In this document: positions 8,414-16,532 of the stretch, one piece after another | Position numbering within the stretch: position 1 is the first letter of the stretch | Layout of the letters: every line of letters starts with the position of its first letter | Source: Lentzea xinjiangensis | GTDB lineage: Bacteria > Actinomycetota > Actinomycetes > Mycobacteriales > Pseudonocardiaceae | Reading direction: 5' to 3' | NCBI RefSeq assembly: GCF_900110955.1 | Contig: NZ_FOFR01000003.1 | Coordinates: 124,001 to 188,000 of the forward strand | DNA length: 64,000 nucleotides | The notes under the pieces: model-generated | What the model saw: only the letters and a program-made list of their open reading frames with translations | What the model was told of the DNA's origin: nothing | Database searches by the model: none | Program-made: the position numbers and the translations under genes

Positions 8414-9005
8414 CGGCCTCCGCGACCGCCTTCATCGTCGTGCGGCGGTCCATGGCGGTGCGCTGCACCCACCTGAACGCCTCCGGCTCGCTCAGCCCCT
8501 GCTTGGTCATGAGGATGCCCTTGGCCCGCTCCACGACCTTGCGCGTCTCCAGGCGCTCGGTGAGGCCCGCGACCTCCTGCTCGAGAGCCGCGAGCTCGCT
8601 GAACCGGCTCATCGCCAGCTCGATCGCGGGCACCAGGTCCCGCTTGGCGAACGGCTTGACCAGGTAGGCCATCGCACCCGCGTCGCGGGCGCGTTCGACC
8701 AGGTCGCGCTGGCTGAACGCGGTGAGGATGACGACCGGCGCGATCCGGTTGCCCGCGATCTGCTGGGCCGCCTCGATCCCGTCGACCTTGGGCATCTTCA
8801 CGTCCAGGATCACCAGGTCGGGGTTCAGCTCGGTCGCGAGCTTGACGGCCTCTTCACCATCCGCGGCCTCACCCGCCACGTCGTAGCCCTCTTCGCGCAA
8901 CATCTCGACGAGGTCGAGGCGGATCAACGCCTCGTCCTCGGCGACCAGCACGCGGGGGGCCTTGCGCGTGGCTTCGGACTGGGCCTCGGCAGCCTGCTGG
9001 GTCAC
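8394..9005 (-). CDS. pdtaR: ANTAR-domain response regulator, PdtaR type
   Basis: A 203-residue transcription-antitermination regulator. An N-terminal receiver domain (about 18-135) has the acidic pocket AEDE (23-25), phospho-acceptor Asp 68 (LVILDVKMP) and Lys 117 (LVKPF). A helical linker leads to an ANTAR RNA-binding domain (about 145-200: RKVVERAKGILMTKQGLSEPEAFRWVQ). In mycobacteria PdtaR is phosphorylated by the PdtaS kinase and binds paired hairpins in nascent mRNA. The kinase gene is not adjacent here, which is usual for this family. Confidence 0.9.
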   Translation of the reverse strand: MTQQAAEAQSEATRKAPRVLVAEDEALIRLDLVEMLREEGYDVAGEAADGEEAVKLATELNPDLVILDVKMPKVDGIEAAQQIAGNRIAPVVILTAFSQRDLVERARDAGAMAYLVKPFAKRDLVPAIELAMSRFSELAALEQEVAGLTERLETRKVVERAKGILMTKQGLSEPEAFRWVQRTAMDRRTTMKAVAEAVIENFG

Positions 9006-9047
9006 CGGGGTCCTCCTGACGATCGTTCCTGCGGGCGAAAGCGCAGT

Positions 9048-9866
9048 CTAGCGGTGGTCAGGCCGCTGATCGGGCTCAGCAGCCGTGACGGCAGACACGA
9101 ACTCCTCCGGCCACGGATAGGTGCGCATGCCCTCCTCGACGTCCCTGGTGGGCGCGTCGATGCGGCGGAGCGCGATGTCGGCGGTGGTGCCGAAGTCCGG
9201 GTGGCGGAGCCGCTCGCGGACCTCGGCCTCGGCCGGGCCGCCGGCCCACTCCACGAACCAGGCCTCACCCATCGGCAGTGCTCGCAGCCAGCTCGCCTCA
9301 TGCCACAGGTGTACCCGGCGCAGCAGCGCGCTCCCAGTGGCCGCTTGGGCGAGCTCCTCGTCGTTGCCGCCGCCGTCGGTGTGGCCGACGCCGCGGAACT
9401 CGTGCATCCAGCGCACGTACCGCATGCCCGCGTCCCAGGCGGCCTGGTCGACCCCGGCGAGCACGACCGCGGCGTCGCCGGTGGTCAGCTCGGCCGAGCG
9501 CCGGTGCTGCTCGTGCCGCAGACCGGCGACGCCCATGCCGAACCCGGCCTCGGTGCGCGGCAGCAGCTCGAAGAGCAGCGGTCCGAGAGCCCTGTCGCTC
9601 AGGTGCAGCCTGACGGTCTCCCCCGGTTCCACCGTCCGGAACGCGTGGGCGGGCCGGATGATGCTCGCGGGCGGCATCAGCTGGAGCACGCTGGCGGCGG
9701 TGCAGGCCGCGGCCAGCACCTTGGCCTCCAGCTGCCGCTGCGCCTCGGTGGCCGCGTCCGGCAGCAGCTCACCGCTCCGGACGGCGGGAACCGCTTGCGA
9801 GAGGTTTTCGCCCGTGTAGGTGCGCCGCAGGTCGGCGAGCTGGTCCGTGGTGGACAGACGTGCCAT
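9048..9866 (-). CDS. Conserved hypothetical protein, 272 residues
   Basis: Not recognised. ATG at 9866 is chosen over a start 36 bp upstream because a GAGGA site precedes it with suitable spacing. The protein is soluble, with no signal peptide or membrane span. It has an alanine-rich helical N-terminal third, then a mixed region with several tryptophans (YVRWMHEFRG, HLWHEASWL, EAWFVEWAGG) and an acidic C-terminus. Coding character is good (strong third-position GC). It lies alone between pdtaR and a lipoprotein gene. Confidence 0.65.
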   Translation of the reverse strand: MARLSTTDQLADLRRTYTGENLSQAVPAVRSGELLPDAATEAQRQLEAKVLAAACTAASVLQLMPPASIIRPAHAFRTVEPGETVRLHLSDRALGPLLFELLPRTEAGFGMGVAGLRHEQHRRSAELTTGDAAVVLAGVDQAAWDAGMRYVRWMHEFRGVGHTDGGGNDEELAQAATGSALLRRVHLWHEASWLRALPMGEAWFVEWAGGPAEAEVRERLRHPDFGTTADIALRRIDAPTRDVEEGMRTYPWPEEFVSAVTAAEPDQRPDHR

Positions 9867-10062
9867 GACAGCAGTCCTCGTTTCCGCCGCCCGGCTCGGC
9901 ACGACAAGGACGCATGCACGCGTCTACGTGGTCGGTTCGCTTCGGTGAGCAGGAGTTGCTGAACACTGCGGCGGAGAGTGCCGCTCGTCGCCGGGGAGCG
10001 GCTCCAGCCTCACGTCTGCTCGGACGCCACTGACCACGGTACCGGACCGGCGCACCCGGTTT

Positions 10063-10710
10063 TCAGTCCGCGCCCACGATCAGCCCGTACTTCACGTCGA
10101 AGTCCCGGCCACCGCCGGAGCCGCGGATCACCAGCTCGTGCTCACCGGACGGCGGCGGGTCGATCCAGGCGTACAGGCCGCAGCCGACGGAGTGGATCCG
10201 CCCGGCTTCCACGCCGAAGGGGTTGCCCGCGCGCGCCTCGTAGGTGAACGGTGTGGCGGGCACCCTCGTCAACGCCCGCGCGGAGCCGTTCACGAGGACC
10301 TCGCCCCGCGCGCTCCGCATGAAGTCCTCGCAACCGGTGACGTCACCGGCGACGTGCGCGACGGGCGCGAGCAGCGGCTTGTCGGCGGGCACCCGGCACT
10401 GCCGCTCGACCGGCCCGTTCCCGGGCGACCCGGCGAGCAGCCAGACCCTGGCGGGCTGCTCGCGCATGCAGAACCGCCCGGAGCCGTCGGTCACGGGGTT
10501 GGTGTCCGCGGGTTGCGAAGCCCACGTCCACCACAGCGCCAGGAGCTCGTCCGGCGCGAGCTCGTCCGGCGCGAGCTCGTCCGGCGCGAGCTCGTCCGGC
10601 GCGATTCCGTCCGAAGTGGACGTTTGCGTTCCGGGAGGCGGCACGGCGGTTCGCCCGCCACCGCCGCACCCGGCGAGCAGAACGACCAGCAGCAGCAGGA
10701 CGTTCCTCAC
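10063..10710 (-). CDS. Lipoprotein with a tandem pentapeptide repeat
   Basis: A 215-residue predicted lipoprotein: signal peptide with lipobox LAGC (Cys 15). A linker holds four near-perfect repeats of APDEL, encoded by 15-bp tandem DNA repeats, then comes a globular domain of about 150 residues with four cysteines (FCMREQ, RQCRV, TGCEDF, VGCGLY) that could form disulfides. The function of the domain is unknown. Its start overlaps the stop of the upstream membrane-protein gene by 4 bp, so the two are probably co-translated. Confidence 0.7.
   Translation of the reverse strand: MRNVLLLLVVLLAGCGGGGRTAVPPPGTQTSTSDGIAPDELAPDELAPDELAPDELLALWWTWASQPADTNPVTDGSGRFCMREQPARVWLLAGSPGNGPVERQCRVPADKPLLAPVAHVAGDVTGCEDFMRSARGEVLVNGSARALTRVPATPFTYEARAGNPFGVEAGRIHSVGCGLYAWIDPPPSGEHELVIRGSGGGRDFDVKYGLIVGAD
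10543..10602. repeat. Four tandem copies of a 15-bp unit inside a lipoprotein gene
   Basis: The unit gagctcgtccggcgc is repeated four times without change (10543-10557, 10558-10572, 10573-10587, 10588-10602), followed by a degenerate partial copy. On the coding (minus) strand each unit adds the five residues APDEL to the linker behind the lipobox. The unit is a multiple of three, so copy-number changes would preserve the frame. Confidence 0.9.
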
Positions 10711-11051
10711 TCGTTCTCGCGTCCCTTGCGGCGTTGTTCCTCCGCGCGCTCACGGCAACGGCGCAGGAACTCCTCGTCGTCATCGGGGTTGGCAGGCCGG
10801 AACCGCCCCTGCCGGTCGTGTTCGGGGGCACGGCGCTCGGGCGCGCCGAAGCGCGCGCGTCCCGGCCTCACCGGACGCCCCGCGACGAACCACGCGATCG
10901 AGCCCACCACCGGGAAGAACAGCACCAGGAGGAGCCACGCCGTCTTCGGCAGGTTGCGCACCGAACCGTCGTCGGTCGTGATCACGTCGACGACCGCGAA
11001 GATCACCACGCCCAGCACCAGCACCCCGAACAGGCCACCGAAGTACAGCAT
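10707..11051 (-). CDS. Small membrane protein with phospholipase-D-N-terminal (PLDc_N) type region
   Basis: A 114-residue protein with two membrane spans (about 3-22 and 37-58) separated by a short charged loop. The pattern DVITTDDGSVRNLPKTAWLLLVLFFPVVGSIAWFVAGRP is typical of the PLDc_N/cardiolipin-synthase N-terminal family seen as stand-alone proteins in actinobacteria. The C-terminal half is arginine/glutamate-rich and cytoplasmic. ATG at 11051 is preferred because the hydrophobic segment begins there. The stop overlaps the downstream lipoprotein start (ATGA). Confidence 0.75.
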   Translation of the reverse strand: MLYFGGLFGVLVLGVVIFAVVDVITTDDGSVRNLPKTAWLLLVLFFPVVGSIAWFVAGRPVRPGRARFGAPERRAPEHDRQGRFRPANPDDDEEFLRRCRERAEEQRRKGRENE

Positions 11052-11200
11052 CCCCGAACCCCCAGGTCGTGCGGTTGCCGAACATCGTGGCACAACCGGT
11101 CACCCCGCGAACACCGTTCAGGCGTGGCGCGGGTGGGGCTGAGCACCAGACCTGCCGCACGCCCGTTGCCGGTGCGGTGGGCGAGCCCTAGCGTCGGCCC

Positions 11201-12787
11201 ATGCCACGGGGTGCCGAGAGTCTGCTGGACGTGCTGGCCGCGCACGACGTCCAGGTCGTGTTCGGCCTGCCCGGCGTGCACAACCTCGCCGTCTGGGAGG
11301 CGCTGCACCGGTTCCCCGGCATCCGCATGATCGGTGTCCGGCACGAGCAGACAGCGGTCTACGCGGCGGACGGCTACGCACGGGCCACGGGCAAGCTCGG
11401 CGTGGCGGTGGTGACCACCGGCCCCGGCGCGGCGAACACGCTCGGCGCCACCGGCGAGGCGTGGGCGTCGGGCAGTCCGGTGCTGGTGATCGCCACGGAC
11501 ATCCCGTCCACCCTGCGCCGGCCGGGCGTCCACCGGGGCGTGCTGCACGAGACGCGCGACCAGGCAGCCATGTTCGTGCCGGTCACCAAGGCGGCGTTCA
11601 CCGTGCCGTCCGCGCGGGAGCTGGTCGCGTGCGCCGGCGACGCCGTGCAGCAGGCGACGCGGAGCCCGCACGGACCCGTTTACCTCGGCGTGCCAACCGA
11701 TTTCCTGACCGACGAGGTCCCGCACCACCCGATCGCGAAGACCGGACAGGCCTGTCCCGTCCCGGATCTCACCGAGGCCGCGGACCTCGTCGCCCTGGCG
11801 GCGAGGCCGGTGATCTGGGCCGGTGGCGGGGCGGCGCGCTCGGGTGCCGGCCCCGCGGTGGCGGAGCTGGCGGCCAGGCTGCGAGCACCGGTCCTCACCA
11901 CGTACGGCGCGCGCGGCCTGACCGACAGCCCTTATGTCGTACGGGGTCCGGTGCACGCGCCGCCCGTCGGGAAGCTGTGGGACGACGCGGACCTCGTGAT
12001 CGCGATCGGCACCGACTTCGACGGCATGATGACGCAGAACTGGCTGCAGCCGAGGCCGCGGAGCCTGCTGGCCATCAACGTCGACGAGGCGGACGCGACC
12101 AAGAACTACCCCGCCGACGTCACCGTCGAAGGCGACGCCGCGGCGGTCACCGCGGCGCTGGCCGCCGAGGTGGGCGCCAAGGAGGCCGTCTTCGACGTCG
12201 GCGCGGTCAACGCCGAGGTGCGGGCGCTGGTGGAGGCCGACTCCCCCGAAGCCGTGACGCTGCTGGCAGCGCTGGAGGGCACCGACGCCACGATCGTCGC
12301 CGACATGTGCATCCCCGGCTACTGGATCGGTGGCTTCCACCACGTCACGAGACCACGCGGCCTCGCCTACCCGGTCGGCTGGGGCACGCTCGGCTTCGGG
12401 TTCCCGGCGGCGATCGGCGCGGCCGTGGAGCACCGGACAATCGCGGTGGTCGGCGACGGCGGTTTCCTCTTCGCGTGCGGCGACCTCGCGACGCTCAGGC
12501 AGGAGAACCTGCCCCTCACCATCGTCCTCGTCGACGACGGTGGCTACGGCATGCTCCGCTACGACCAGCGGATCGCGAACCACGCCATCAGCGGCGTGGA
12601 CCTGACCAGACCCGACTTCGCGAAGCTGGCGGAGAGCTTCGGCATCCCCGCCGTCACCCTCGACGGCTTCGACGGCCTGAGGAACGCGCTGGCCGGCGCC
12701 AGGGGCCCCGCCGTGGTCGTGGTCAACGCGAGCCTGACACCGCCGATCACCACCTCACCCCGCTGGTACCGGAGAAACGCCACCTGA
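11201..12787 (+). CDS. Thiamine-diphosphate-dependent enzyme, acetolactate synthase-like
   Basis: A 528-residue TPP enzyme of the IlvB/benzoylformate-decarboxylase superfamily. The order is a PYR domain with the catalytic Glu ([20 protein letters not shown], about residue 49), a central nucleotide-like domain ([14 protein letters not shown]), and a C-terminal PP domain with the metal/TPP motif [34 protein letters not shown]. It lacks a partner regulatory subunit gene, so a biosynthetic IlvB role is unlikely; a catabolic decarboxylase or carboligase is more plausible. The exact substrate cannot be read from the sequence. It is followed after a few bases by a glycosyltransferase gene. Confidence 0.8.
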   Translation: MPRGAESLLDVLAAHDVQVVFGLPGVHNLAVWEALHRFPGIRMIGVRHEQTAVYAADGYARATGKLGVAVVTTGPGAANTLGATGEAWASGSPVLVIATDIPSTLRRPGVHRGVLHETRDQAAMFVPVTKAAFTVPSARELVACAGDAVQQATRSPHGPVYLGVPTDFLTDEVPHHPIAKTGQACPVPDLTEAADLVALAARPVIWAGGGAARSGAGPAVAELAARLRAPVLTTYGARGLTDSPYVVRGPVHAPPVGKLWDDADLVIAIGTDFDGMMTQNWLQPRPRSLLAINVDEADATKNYPADVTVEGDAAAVTAALAAEVGAKEAVFDVGAVNAEVRALVEADSPEAVTLLAALEGTDATIVADMCIPGYWIGGFHHVTRPRGLAYPVGWGTLGFGFPAAIGAAVEHRTIAVVGDGGFLFACGDLATLRQENLPLTIVLVDDGGYGMLRYDQRIANHAISGVDLTRPDFAKLAESFGIPAVTLDGFDGLRNALAGARGPAVVVVNASLTPPITTSPRWYRRNAT

Positions 12788-12815
12788 TCAGGTGCCGGCT
12801 GGGTACGGTCCGTCC

Positions 12816-14195
12816 ATGGGACGAGGGCTGGGGACAGTGCTCGCCGTGCAGGCGGTGGTGCTGACCGCGTTGTCCGGGCGGTACGGCTTCCACCGCGACG
12901 AGCTCTACTTCGTCGCCGCGGGCCGCCGTCCCGCGTGGGGCTACGTCGACCAGCCACCGATCACCCCGGTGCTCGCCCGCGCGTCCGTCGAGGTCTTCGG
13001 CGAGACCCCGGCCGGCCTTCGCGTGGTGGCAACGCTCCTCGCCCTGGCGACGACGGTCGTCGTCGCGCTGGTCGCGAAGGAGCTCGGCGGGGGTGAGGTG
13101 CTGGCGGCGGCCGCCTCGGCCACGTCGACCTTCGTTCTCGCGGTGGCCCACATGCTCTCCACCGCATCGGTCGACCTGCTGATCTGGGTGCTCGTCGGCT
13201 ACTTCACCGTCAAGCTGCTCAAGACCGGGAACGGCCGCTGGTGGGCAGCCTTGGGCGCGACCGCCGGCGTGGGCATGGCGAACAAGTGGCTGTTGCTCCT
13301 GCTGTTGGCGGCACTGGCGATCGCGCTCGTGGCCGTGGGACCGCGCGACGTCCTGCGCACCTGGTGGCTTCCCGCCGGCGCGGCGCTGGGCCTGCTGATC
13401 GCCGCGCCGGTGCTGGCGTGGCAGGCGGTGCACGACTTCCCGCTGCTCGCGGTGGCCCGCGGCATCAGCGAAGACGACGGCGCCGAGAACCGCGTCCTCT
13501 TCCTGCCCATGCAGCTCGTGATGCTCTCCCCGGTGCTGGTGCCGGTGTGGGTGCTCGGTTTCCGCGAACTCTGGCGCTCCAGGACGTTGCGCTCGCTGGC
13601 CCTCGCCTACCCGGTCCTGTGCGTCCTCTGCCTGCTCACCGGCGGCAAGCCCTACTACGCCGTGCCGCTCCTGCTGGTCCTGGTGGCGGCGGGCGCCCGC
13701 CGGAGCGGGGACTGGCTCCTGCGCCGCAAAGCGGTCGGCGGCGTGCTCGTGGCCCTGAGCGTCATCCCGGCGGTCGTGGGTTCCCTGCCGGTCCTGCCGC
13801 CGGACGCGATCGGCCCGGTCCTCGCCATCAACCCGGAACAGGGCGAGCAGGTCGGCTGGGAGGAGCTCGCCGGGACGGTCGAGAAGGCCTGGCGGGAGAA
13901 CGACCGCCCCGTCGTCATCACCCGCAACTACGGCCAAGCCGGCGCCATCGAGACCTACACCCCGATCCCCGTGTACTCGGGCCACATGTCCTTCTACGAC
14001 TGGGGACCACCCCAGACCCCGGACAAGGACGTACTGCTCGTCGGCTTCAACACACCGCCGTTCACCGCTTGCAAGATCGTTGCGCAGTATCACAACGTCG
14101 TGGAGAACGAGGAAGACGGCACGGAGATATGGTCGTGCACGGCACCGGCGGAGCCGTGGGAAGACATCTGGCCGAAGTTGCGCCGTTACTACTGA
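12816..14195 (+). CDS. Membrane glycosyltransferase, PMT/ArnT-like (GT39/83 type)
   Basis: An integral membrane protein of about 459 residues with 9-11 predicted spans. The first extracytoplasmic loop has the acidic motif [11 protein letters not shown] followed by WGYVDQPP, the hallmark of lipid-linked-sugar glycosyltransferases of the PMT_2/ArnT group, which move a sugar from a polyprenyl phosphate donor outside the membrane. A soluble C-terminal domain of about 120 residues follows the last span. ATG at 12816 is chosen because the hydrophobic N-terminus begins there; a GTG at 12792 is possible. The target acceptor is unknown. Confidence 0.8.
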   Translation: MGRGLGTVLAVQAVVLTALSGRYGFHRDELYFVAAGRRPAWGYVDQPPITPVLARASVEVFGETPAGLRVVATLLALATTVVVALVAKELGGGEVLAAAASATSTFVLAVAHMLSTASVDLLIWVLVGYFTVKLLKTGNGRWWAALGATAGVGMANKWLLLLLLAALAIALVAVGPRDVLRTWWLPAGAALGLLIAAPVLAWQAVHDFPLLAVARGISEDDGAENRVLFLPMQLVMLSPVLVPVWVLGFRELWRSRTLRSLALAYPVLCVLCLLTGGKPYYAVPLLLVLVAAGARRSGDWLLRRKAVGGVLVALSVIPAVVGSLPVLPPDAIGPVLAINPEQGEQVGWEELAGTVEKAWRENDRPVVITRNYGQAGAIETYTPIPVYSGHMSFYDWGPPQTPDKDVLLVGFNTPPFTACKIVAQYHNVVENEEDGTEIWSCTAPAEPWEDIWPKLRRYY

Positions 14196-14278
14196 AGTGC
14201 CACCCACCACTTAGGACAGTGGCATCTTCCCGCCCGGTCGTGGTTCCGCGCCACCGGGAGGACTGGCAAGATCCTCCG

Positions 14279-14764
14279 GTGACTCGAACCTGGCCCACGA
14301 ACCGCGCCGAGGACGAAGCCGTGCTCGCCTGGCAGTTCCTCGACTTCCTCCGCAGGACCGCCGTGCTGAAGGTCGACGGCCTGACCCGTGACCAGGCCGC
14401 GGCCGCCCCGATCGCCACCTCCCCCGGGCTGACGGCGCTCGGCGTGCTCAAGCACCTCGTGGCGGTGGAGCGGTACTGGCTCTGCATCGCGGGCGCGGGT
14501 CTCGACCTGCCGTCGCTGTGGCAGGGCGACCCGGACCCGTCGTGGCACCTCACCGCCGACGACACCCCGGAGTCGCTGATCCAGGCGTACCGCGAGGAGT
14601 GGGAGAACGCCGAGGCGCTCAAGGAACGCGCGCCGGGCGACAGCGCCGCCGACGGCGGGTTCACCGTGCGGTGGATCCTCGCCCACGTGGCTCAGGAGAC
14701 CGCCCGGCACGTCGGCCACCTGGACCTGCTCCGCGAGCTCGCGGACGGCCGGACCGGCGAGTAG
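14279..14764 (+). CDS. DinB/DUF664-family protein
   Basis: A 161-residue helical protein. GLTALGVLKHLVAVERYWL and the C-terminal VRWILAHVAQETARHVGHLDLLRELADG match the DinB-like four-helix-bundle family. The three metal-binding histidines are visible: one in LKHLV, then the AHVAQETARHVGH cluster. Related proteins include mycothiol- and bacillithiol-dependent transferases, but the specific reaction is not known. GTG at 14279 is chosen as the first start in frame before the conserved TWPTNRAEDEAV segment. Confidence 0.8.
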   Translation: MTRTWPTNRAEDEAVLAWQFLDFLRRTAVLKVDGLTRDQAAAAPIATSPGLTALGVLKHLVAVERYWLCIAGAGLDLPSLWQGDPDPSWHLTADDTPESLIQAYREEWENAEALKERAPGDSAADGGFTVRWILAHVAQETARHVGHLDLLRELADGRTGE

Positions 14765-14796
14765 CCCGCGTCGCCTGCGCCGACCGGCGCACCCCG

Positions 14797-15525
14797 TCAG
14801 ATTTCGCCGGGCCACAGCGGGACGAGCGGTGCGACCACGCCGTCGAGGGCGTTGTCGACGATGGCGCCGGCCAGCGGCATCAACGTGGCGCGCGACCACA
14901 GCAAGCGATCGCGCAGGACCGGGAGCGCCAGTGCGGCCGCAGCCTGCTCGATCACCTCCTGGCGGTCGTGGTGCAGGCAGCCGGCCAGCGGCTCGGCGGC
15001 GCTGCCCACCCCGACGCCCGACCGCGCGAGCCGGCGGACGGCCGCCGCGGCCTGGGTGCGGACCCACCACTTCGAGTCGCGCAGGCGGCCGACGACCGGC
15101 GGGAGGGCGGCCGGGTCGGCGGTGTCGCCCAGGGCCGTGACGGCGATCTGGCGGCGGGTCGCGAACCAGTGCGTCACGTCCGGCGTGACGCGCTCGACCG
15201 GTTTCGCGCGCCGCAGCCTCGTGATGCCGTAGAGCCACATCCACGGGCTGCGGTACACCTCCTGGCCGAGCCACCGGCGGACCGGGCCGTCGGTCTCGGC
15301 GTAGAAGTGCCGCAGCGCGTAGTCCGGGTCGCGGTCCGGATCCCGCTCGGCGAGCACGCGGCAGAGCAGCGGGCGCACCGGTCCCGCGTCGTCGAGGGTG
15401 CCGAGGATGACCTCCTCGACGCCCGGCGCGTTGTCGTCGATCAGATGCCTGATGTGGGCGTGCTGTTCCGGCGAACCCCAGTCCCCGAGCCCAGCCAGCG
15501 CCCCATCGCTGCTGAGTTCCCCCAT
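14797..15525 (-). CDS. HEAT-repeat protein
   Basis: A 242-residue soluble protein. The second half contains at least two alpha-helical HEAT/PBS-lyase-like units (RQIAVTALGDTADPAALPPVVGRLRDSKWWVRTQAAAAVRRLA and DRQEVIEQAAAALALPVLRD). Such repeats provide protein-protein interfaces; no catalytic motif is visible. The first half (YRSPWMWLYGITRLRRAKPVE) is unlike standard HEAT units. It lies downstream of, and in the same direction as, the LysR regulator, separated by 7 bp, so it may be co-transcribed with it. Confidence 0.65.
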   Translation of the reverse strand: MGELSSDGALAGLGDWGSPEQHAHIRHLIDDNAPGVEEVILGTLDDAGPVRPLLCRVLAERDPDRDPDYALRHFYAETDGPVRRWLGQEVYRSPWMWLYGITRLRRAKPVERVTPDVTHWFATRRQIAVTALGDTADPAALPPVVGRLRDSKWWVRTQAAAAVRRLARSGVGVGSAAEPLAGCLHHDRQEVIEQAAAALALPVLRDRLLWSRATLMPLAGAIVDNALDGVVAPLVPLWPGEI

Positions 15526-15532
15526 CCCGCCA

Positions 15533-16456
15533 TCATGGCGCAGTGATGTGGCCGCCCACAGCGTTTCGGCACACTTCCCGGAGAGCGTTTACCGCGTCCC
15601 GCAGCAGCGGGTTCGCGTTCGCGGTGCGGTGGACGACGTGCACGTGCCTGCGCAAAGGCCGGTGCCGCAACGGCATGGCGTGCGTGCCGGGCAGCGCCCG
15701 GTAGCCGAGAGCGGGTACCAGCGCGACCCCCACACCCGCGGCCACGAGCGACTGCACGACCTCGTAGTCGTTGCTGCGAAAAGCGATCTTGGGAGCGAAC
15801 CCCGCCGCCGCGCACAACCGGGTGAGGCACGTGGCGCCCGAGGTGCCGTCGCGGGAGGCGATCCAGCGTTCGGCCGCGAGGTCCTCGAGCCTGACGTCGT
15901 TCCTCGCGGCCGGGTGCCCCGCCTGCACCATGACCAGCAGGAACTCGTCCAGCAACGGCAGCACGGTCAGTTCCTGCGGCCACGTGCGCGGCACGAGGTC
16001 GTAGGCGTAGACCAGCGCGAGGTCGAGCTCGCCGGTCAGCACGAGCGGCAGCACGTCGTCCGGCTCGGCCTCGTCCAGGCGGATCTCGGCGTCCGGCCGT
16101 TCCGCCGACAGCTTCGCCAGCGCCTTCGGCACCACCCGCGAGCTCGCGGTGGGGAACGTGCCGAGCCGCAGGCGGCCCCGCACGCCCTGCACCATCGCCT
16201 TCACCTCGTGCTCGAAGCCGTCGAGCGCCGCGAGCAGCTCACCGCCGCGGTCGGCGATCAGCAGGGCGGCCCCGGTCGGCCTGATGGAGTGCGCCTCGCG
16301 TTCGAAGAGCGTCACGCCGACGGCGCGCTCGAACGCCGAGATCTGCTGCGAGACGGCCGACGACGTGTAGCCGAGCCGGCGCGCCGCCCCGGCGAACGAA
16401 CCCGCCTTCACCACCTCGACCAGAGTGCGGAGATGAACCGGGTTGAGCACCAGCAC
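15533..16456 (-). CDS. LysR-family transcriptional regulator of the adjacent catabolic operon
   Basis: 307 residues. The N-terminal winged helix-turn-helix reads LRTLVEVVKAGSFAGAARRLGYTSSAVSQQISAFERAVGVTLFER. A C-terminal substrate-binding domain of about 200 residues, typical of LysR effectors, follows. Two adjacent GTG codons (16456, 16450) could start translation. It is divergent from the aldehyde dehydrogenase gene with about 80 bp between them, the classic arrangement for a LysR activator that controls its neighbour. The effector is likely an intermediate of the lysine/pipecolate-type pathway encoded alongside; this is inferred from position only. Confidence 0.88.
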   Translation of the reverse strand: MLVLNPVHLRTLVEVVKAGSFAGAARRLGYTSSAVSQQISAFERAVGVTLFEREAHSIRPTGAALLIADRGGELLAALDGFEHEVKAMVQGVRGRLRLGTFPTASSRVVPKALAKLSAERPDAEIRLDEAEPDDVLPLVLTGELDLALVYAYDLVPRTWPQELTVLPLLDEFLLVMVQAGHPAARNDVRLEDLAAERWIASRDGTSGATCLTRLCAAAGFAPKIAFRSNDYEVVQSLVAAGVGVALVPALGYRALPGTHAMPLRHRPLRRHVHVVHRTANANPLLRDAVNALREVCRNAVGGHITAP

Positions 16457-16526
16457 AGCTTATGCTCGACTTCGCCAGGTTTCACCCTGCCGCCTCTGGT
16501 GCGCCCACCCGCCGAACACCAGGGTG
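16452..16526. promoter_or_regulatory. LysR/aldehyde-dehydrogenase divergent control region
   Basis: This short gap carries a dyad AGCA-N7-TGCT (16452-16466) overlapping the LysR start codon, which fits the loose LysR-box size. It also has a longer inverted repeat CACCCTG (16483-16489) / CAGGGTG (16520-16526). The right arm of the second repeat overlaps the purine-rich ribosome site of the dehydrogenase gene, so pairing could hide it. Both assignments are tentative. Confidence 0.35.
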
Positions 16527-16532
16527 GGGTGC

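Noticed and set aside
10543..10602. CRISPR-like array
   Set aside because: The 15-bp units are contiguous without spacers and lie inside a coding frame.
11003..12583. 526-codon open frame on the minus strand opposite the TPP enzyme
   Set aside because: Composition is the shadow type, and no motif or ribosome site is seen; the plus strand encodes a complete TPP enzyme.
16456..16532. A start of the aldehyde dehydrogenase at the upstream ATG (16443)
   Set aside because: It would overlap the divergent LysR start region and adds 30 residues unlike the family; the ATG at 16533 has a ribosome site.
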